A DNA stretch of 64,000 nt. It comes from Arabidopsis thaliana (taxonomy: Eukaryota > Streptophyta > Magnoliopsida > Brassicales > Brassicaceae). This document shows, piece after piece, positions 58,102 through 64,000 of the stretch. The notes under the pieces are model-generated. The model had not been told where the DNA came from. It saw only the letters and a program-made list of their open reading frames with translations, and made no database searches. Position 1 is the first letter of the stretch, and each line of letters begins with the position of its first letter. The position numbers and the translations under genes were made by a program. The DNA lies in assembly GCF_000001735.4 (NCBI RefSeq), contig NC_003074.8:7874101-7938100 (forward strand), given 5' to 3'.

Positions 58102-59227
58102 AGCGTTTGAGTTAAGAGAGAATAAACTTTTGTTTGGTATGAAATTGAATAAGTTGCTCACTTGCTCTATTTATATAAGAATTTTGTAAACTAGATAAGA
58201 ACGTAACGTATGAAAAATATTAATAAATTTATTTTGGCTTCATAAATTCATAATCATAAAGAATTAATTAATAAAATACTTCATTGACTTCATAAATTTT
58301 GGCTTTTGTCATTTAATATGCAGAAATTTGGGCTCTTTTTGAGATATGAATTAGCACCAAAAACAAAATTGCTTTTATACTAGAAGGGGAGAATTTTTAG
58401 CTAATTAGCCCAAAATATAGTCAGAGTCTCTGCATATTACATGCAAAATAGTCAAAGTTTCTGGATATGAATATATAATAATAGTCATAGTTTTTGCATA
58501 TTACAAGAATATCCGTCTTAATAGCATATTGATTGATGTTGTGATACATATATACATATATTGTTTGGATATGTATTGGTTAATGTCTGGTTAGAATCAC
58601 ATTACAAAAATTTAATATGAATGATTCTAGTTAATTTCCGCAGAAGAACGTATTAAAAATGTTCCATAAAATTGTTCAACGTGACGACCACGCTGTCTTA
58701 ATTCTAACAATTGACTTCGAAACTTCAAATTCATACAAACGTCGCACGTGTGCATTTTTTTAGTTTTTGGTTTTAAAAGTTGAAATTTCTACATGAAGTT
58801 AATTAATGATCCTTGGGAGCAGAATTGGATCTCCTAAATCATTAAATCGCATTCGTCAGTATCAACGTCAATAAAATGTAGAAACTAATACTACTAAATA
58901 GCTTTCCTCCGTCTCTGAATTGGTTGATATCTAAAGTTAACGACGTAAGGGTACATATTATTCAAACATACATTATCCACAACATTTTAGGAATTTTAAA
59001 GTTATTTAACTATTAGGAGTAAAATGTAGTAGCTAACTGAATTTTTCTCTCATATATAAAAAATTTCATAAAACCCCTTCTTAAGAGAATTAAAGAAACT
59101 CAATGGCTAAATGTAGCCTAATATCACCGTAATAGACATGCAAGTCTAGAAAAAAGCGTATTTGGAACAGATCAATGTGATTATCTTCTAATTATATGTA
59201 CTCGTTCCCCAAATCTCGTTTGTTAAA
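58102..59227. other. AT-rich spacer between the small peptide gene and the Sec14-like gene
   Basis: The first 100 bp are the promoter of the small gene. The remainder is AT-rich, and I see no coding frame, RNA gene or clear repeat. The last part is probably the Sec14-like 3' UTR. Confidence 0.5.
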
Positions 59228-61564
59228 TCAGAACCGTTGAGATAAAGACACGTGGCGAGATCTTCTGTGAGAAGACACGACCGACAGAAATCCACGTGGA
59301 CCACGTAACTTAGACCTATACGCAGTCTCATCGTACGGTCTCCGGTAAAACTTCAGATACGGTACAAACGCTTCACGTGACTTCTCGCCTCCTCCACCGA
59401 CATTGTTCTCCCGACGAAAGAACATCGCCGGCGACTGAAAGAACGAAGGACGTGGAGTTTTCCGATACGAAACCGTCTTTGTCTTCTCCGGCAACGGCGT
59501 CGATGGAAACAGACTCTTTCTGCATGCGGCTGGTTTCGCGTCTTTGAAACCACGCACCGCCGGAGACGCGAAGGGTAACGACCGTGCACTGAGAGGAGAA
59601 ACAGGAGCAGCGGCGGAGGATGAGACGGCGGGGTTATAAGGTGACGTGTCGGTGAAGGAAAGATACCACGGCTTCAACGAGTTCTGAGAGACTGTGAAAG
59701 CGAATCTTGAAGAAGCTGAACCAATCGAGGCCGTTGATTTAATCGACGATGCGTCGAATCTTAAAGATGTTGATCGAGGATTTGATGACACGTGGGTGAT
59801 ATCTAGCGGTTCGTCGTAGTCTAGAGACGACAGTATCATCGTGGCCGTTGAGAGCTCCACAAAAGGACGAACACCCTGACAATTGGTACGAACAAACAAA
59901 ACGTACTTTTGAGCTTATCCATACTAATCACAATTAGAGAATTAATAATATGTAATTAATGGGTTTAGGGTTATAGAATAATTACCTTCCAAAGGTAAGA
60001 GAAAAAAGAGGGAGGGTCGATGATAAAGGCTTTGTAAAGTCGGCATGGGTAATTATCTGCGATGATTTTTAGGGTCGCCAAAAGCAAATTCGCAAATGCA
60101 GAGGATGATCTGAAAAAGCCTGTTTTTTTTGTATGGTATTAAGAAAAAGGAATATTAATCGATTTTGTACAAATATTTAAATTGTCTAATCGGGTTTGAA
60201 ATTTTTTTGAAGGTGTATTTTTGCAGAGAATAAAATGTACTTACATTTTTATATAAAGGAATAAAATTCGAAAAGGTTGATTCAAAAAAATAAAATAAAG
60301 TTTGTGCAGAACGTAAAAAAGCATAAATCTTTAATAGCGTGATACTAAACTAAGGTATTGATCTTTTGCATTGTAAAAATATAGGTATTTGTAAACTAAG
60401 GTATACGCCAATTATTAAATAATATTTGTTAGTCAGTTAAGCTTTTCTCAAATTTAAAAATATTATTTTAGTAACAAAAAAAGGTGAAAAATCGTATAAA
60501 TATAGATAAGGAATCAAAAATAAAATTCAGACTGGAAATTGTCGTTTTGGCTGGTTTAATTACTCAAAAACTTAAAACTTTTCAAGACAACTAAATTATG
60601 ATTAGTTAGTGGATAATTAACAGAAGAAATTGACGTTGACACATAAGGGGACAAATCGGACATCAAATAAATGCAAATACATGTCCGAGTGTTTTTGGTC
60701 CCGACATGACTCAATCCACAAAATAAGAAAACCAAATAACCAAACAAAATCACGGATTAGTACATAGAAATTTGGAAGGTTGCTAGGGATTAAAAAGTAA
60801 ATTTGGAAACAGTAAGGCTTTACTTACTTGCATCAAAGAGAAGAACAAAGCTCTGTTCCGTGTTTCTGGACATGCTTGAAATCGCAGTCTCAATCGTGAA
60901 CGCTACCAAACGCGTAAATCTTCAAACAAAACAGGAACGTTTTTAAGAATATCAATACAGTTTAAAATCAGTAATATATAAACTTACTGTTTTTGGGTAT
61001 GCAGCTTCTGATAATCATGCTTAAAACGGAAAATCTGTAAAAATCAACCTCACTTTTGTTATCATTCATAACATTAATAATAACAAAAAAGATGGATTTA
61101 TGAAGAAATTACAATAACGGGTCTTGATTCTCTGTCGTGGCCGGAGATGTAAGCTACACCGTCGCTAAGTTCCGTCGAGAACTCCTCTGCTCCCAATCGC
61201 TCTTCACATATATAAATAAAAACAAAAGCTTTTAAGAAAAAGTGTTTGATTTCTTAACAATACAAATGGAAAACACAAAAAACATACCAATATCGAAATT
61301 TTGTCTCCAAGAAAGACATGAACTGAGTTGTTTCGCTGCTTTTTTCACATTATCTCCTTTCACCTTCAAGAATCTCTCAACACACTCTCTGTTACAGAAC
61401 TTCTCCTGTAAAAAAAGGTTTTGTTATTCATGAAAAGTTCGAAGCTTTTGTTTATGGAAAGTAACACATGCAGATATGAGTAGACGTACTTGTTTAAAAG
61501 TGAGTGGAGATTGTTTCTTGACCAAGCGAAGAACAGCTTCGACTTTCTCATCTTTCTTCCCCAT
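59228..61564 (-). CDS. Sec14-like (CRAL-TRIO) phosphatidylinositol-transfer-type protein, 7 exons, 400 aa
   Basis: Minus-strand exons 61564-61490, 61405-61288, 61201-61113, 61034-60988, 60919-60828, 60119-59986 and 59875-59228 join to 400 residues. The CRAL-TRIO N-terminal helices ([20 protein letters not shown]) are followed by a Sec14 lipid-binding domain ([40 protein letters not shown]). The last exon encodes a basic, Ser/Pro/Arg-rich tail of about 170 residues with no known domain. Sec14 proteins bind and exchange phospholipids and shape phosphoinositide signalling at membranes. The lipid specificity here is unknown. The intron between exons 5 and 6 is about 700 bp, long for this region. 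I do not recall a gene symbol. Confidence 0.88.
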
Positions 61565-63091
61565 TTTTTTTTATGAAGATCTCTTAAATCTCTCTGTTTT
61601 GGTTTATAAGAACGAAGAAACAGAGGATGATGAAGAGAAAGGAAAAAAAAAAGATTGGATGTTTTGGGAGAGAAAGAAGCTGCGACAATGATTGTATTTG
61701 CGTGTTTGTGCCGCGAGCTTCTTCTTGTAGCAAAAGAGATCTTTGTATCTCTCTTTCTCTAGAGAGTGTGTGTGTTGTTGTGTCTTACATATGTTGGAGA
61801 CTGGAGAGACGTTATTGGCTGGTGGATGACGTTGTTATGTCGTTTTGCGAACGTTAAATGTTTAAAAGCTAAAGCCGTTGTGGCCGCCAGTGACGCCATC
61901 TAACGCCGTTAAATGGCTCTGCTTTGTGTGAACCAAAAAAAAAACTTGTGTTTCATTAATTAGTCAAATGTTTGTTTATTACTTAATCATGTGTTTAATA
62001 TCCTTAAGTACTTTATAAAGCTTTTGCTAAGTGAGTTCTGTAACTATGATACTTGAACTTGTAGATTGTAATAAAAATAGAATAAATGTTTTTTATTAGT
62101 AACACCTAGTTCATATATAGTCAACGTCTATATAACCTAGCTCAAGTACTTCCAACGATCGACAGTGACGTTGGCCAATTAAATGCTTTTGCAGTAACAA
62201 GAGTTCTGAATTTCTGATCGACCAGTTATAATTTATTTTCCCTATAACTCGGTAAGAATGACATAACAAATTCCATATTTTGTTTTCGTTGCAATGTGAC
62301 GTTATATAAGCGAGAAATGAAAAATAAACAAACGTTATAAGCGTGTCATTAACTTTGTGTTTGGAACACACATGTTAGTTTGAAGTTACATTTCATAAAC
62401 TTAAGTGTTATGACGAGTAAAATAGTTTTGAAGTGACGAATAACTCTATAAATTACATTGATTACTATTTGACAACTAACGAAAAAATACAATGAAATTT
62501 GAAATAATATTCCAGCACTGTGAAGGCGTGAAAGAGGTTTTAATTGAAAACTCAAACTTAAAAATCCCTCTGTTTATTTTTGAAATAACAACATTTTGTG
62601 ATTGAAATTGTTGATGTGACTAATTGTTACTATTCGTTTTTACTAGTACGTCGTCACATTTCGATCCTAGATGCAATGTATAGTTTCAGTTGCAAACTGT
62701 TGCACCCATGTCTGATTTCATCCAGTAAAACATATTTTCTATACCAGCAATTAACCAGATCAATTTACCAAACCCAACAGATACTAGTTAATTACTTTTG
62801 AGGGTTTAAAAGAACAGAAACACTCGTAATCTCATGGAGAGGAAAAAACCACATTTACATAATTAGTAAAAATATTAACATTAACTAGATTATAACTCGC
62901 GGTATACCGCGGAGACAATTGTTTTTTAAAAATTAGTATATATAAAAGTCTGTAAATTATATTTATCTATAAAATATTTATATTTTATAGTTTATAATTA
63001 TTATTAAGTAACATCCTTCCAAACTCGTTCTTCCAAACCCGTCCCGTTAAAAAAATATGCGGTACACCGCTAATTTTAAAAAATATTTTAC
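61565..63091. other. Sec14-like promoter and AT-rich spacer
   Basis: The first 250 bp form the Sec14-like leader and promoter. The rest is AT-rich spacer. CGCGGTATACCGCGG at about 62899-62913 is a short palindrome, and a related TGCGGTACACCGC occurs at about 63059. They may be remnants of a mobile element, but I cannot name it. Confidence 0.45.
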
Positions 63092-63320
63092 GGGATTGCA
63101 ATTATATTTTAGTTTGTCAAACAAATTTTTGTTTTAAATAGTTGTCGAAATCTAATTCAAATATTGGAGAAATAAGATTTAGTGAACTCATAAGAAATGT
63201 ATTTAGGTGCGTTTTGCTCATTTTAAGGGATTGCAATTGTATTTTGGTTTGTTAAATATTTTTTGTTTTAAATAGTTTCCGAAATCTAATTCAAATTTTG
63301 GAGAAATCTACGTGATATAT
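63092..63320 (+). repeat. Tandem duplication, 135 bp period
   Basis: GGGATTGCAATTATATTTTA at 63092 recurs as GGGATTGCAATTGTATTTTG at 63227. Both continue with GTTTTAAATAGTT and CGAAATCTAATTCAAAT. Two copies, moderately diverged. Confidence 0.75.
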
Positions 63321-63716
63321 GGGATTGAAATATATTTGGAATATTTTTTGTTTGTTAATCAATTTATTGCCAAAAGAAAATCAATAATTAAAAGCCAGTG
63401 GCAGCCATTGTAAATAAGTTCCAACTCGAGGATTTATTTCACAAAATAGCTGCAAAAATGTATATATAGATTACTAAACTATTATCTTTCCTCCGTTCAA
63501 ACGTGCAACTTTTTTTAGTCTATCGTATCATTAAATTCGTATACCTGATAATTACTAGGGTCTAGGTTCCTTAATGACACAGAAGATTGTTTAATTCTAC
63601 AAATCAGTCTTTATTAACCCTAAACTCTACTTTTTAACGGGTCAACAATACTGAATGACGATGGTGGAGTAAATATTCTTGAAAAAGAAGACCGTTGTCG
63701 TCACGGCGGCGACTTG

Positions 63717-63770
63717 CTCGTACGTGGTTAGTGGTAGTAAAATCTCGTACGTGGGTAGTGGTAGTATAAT
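63717..63770 (+). repeat. 27 bp tandem repeat, two copies
   Basis: CTCGTACGTGG(T/G)TAGTGG followed by TAGTA(A/T)AAT occurs at 63717-63743 and 63744-63770, with two differences. Each copy contains ACGTGG, an ABRE-like core. Confidence 0.75.
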
Positions 63771-64000
63771 TACATAATGACCAGTAAAATCCACATGTCA
63801 AAAGCAAAGATTACACAAAAAAAAGCGAGTTCACGTTCACGTGCTCGTTTCCTAATGCTTTCTGTCTAATGTCCACACACCGACAAAGAAAGTCAAAAAG
63901 ATAATTGATGATCTCTTCTGTATTAACTTCAATTAGCACAGTGAAAGGCACACGAAAATCGTTTAGTTATAATGATCAACGAGACGACTCTATATATAGA

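Noticed and set aside
1-64000. CRISPR array, operon or prokaryotic mobile system
   Set aside because: The sequence is plant nuclear DNA. The only regular arrays are the tandem repeats listed, which have no spacer-repeat pattern.

Overview
The window is plant nuclear DNA. It has intron-rich genes with GT-AG junctions, TATA boxes and AT-rich spacers. Every recognisable protein matches an Arabidopsis thaliana family, and the gene order (PAT1H1, JAZ13, ERV-like, RPS10, PMH1, NRPB5, PMH2, F-box cluster, AOX1B, AOX1A, TIC, LOX5, Sec14-like) is the one I remember for chromosome 3 around AT3G22270 to AT3G22410. The locus assignment is from memory. The exon structures below were worked out from the sequence, and each joins to an open reading frame whose length fits its family.

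Layout. 1-5.1 kb: PAT1H1 (+), an mRNA decapping activator, and its 3' spacer. 5.1-7.9 kb: JAZ13 (-), an atypical jasmonate repressor, with G-boxes upstream. 8.0-11.2 kb: an ERV/ERGIC-type vesicle cargo protein (+, 11 coding exons). 11.6-21.0 kb: a mitochondrial block made of RPS10 (+), the DEAD-box helicase PMH1 (+), the RNA polymerase subunit gene NRPB5 (-), and PMH2 (+). RPS10 carries a 5' leader, presequence and first intron that clearly resemble those of PMH1 and PMH2, which is a visible exon-shuffling event. 22.0-29.7 kb: an unstable F-box/DUF295 cluster with one nonsense copy, one copy shortened at its C-terminus, two relics and an apparent gene-conversion tract. It is invaded by a truncated Copia element, a tRNA-derived SINE and a MITE, and it also contains one intact FBA-type F-box gene.

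30.0-34.3 kb: tandem alternative oxidases AOX1B and AOX1A. Only AOX1A carries a close pair of CTTG-N5-CA[AC]G mitochondrial-stress motifs. 34.3-39.1 kb: AT-rich spacer. 39.1-44.8 kb: TIC, a clock regulator of 12 coding exons with a NAGNAG acceptor. 44.8-52.9 kb: a long gene-poor stretch with several tandem repeats, a SINE with target-site duplication, and a six-copy array in which each unit carries a W-box plus G-box core. 52.9-57.1 kb: LOX5, a 9-lipoxygenase. 57.8-58.1 kb: a probable small cysteine-rich secreted peptide (-). 59.2-61.6 kb: a Sec14-like protein (-). 61.6-64.0 kb: spacer with short repeats.

Functional themes are mitochondrial expression and respiration (RPS10, PMH1, PMH2, AOX1A, AOX1B) and oxylipin or jasmonate biology (LOX5, JAZ13). 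I see no sign that these neighbours work as a cluster. I found no unknown multi-gene system. The most interesting unexplained structures are the W-box/G-box array at 47.5-48.4 kb, the gene-conversion tract, and the RPS10 presequence capture.
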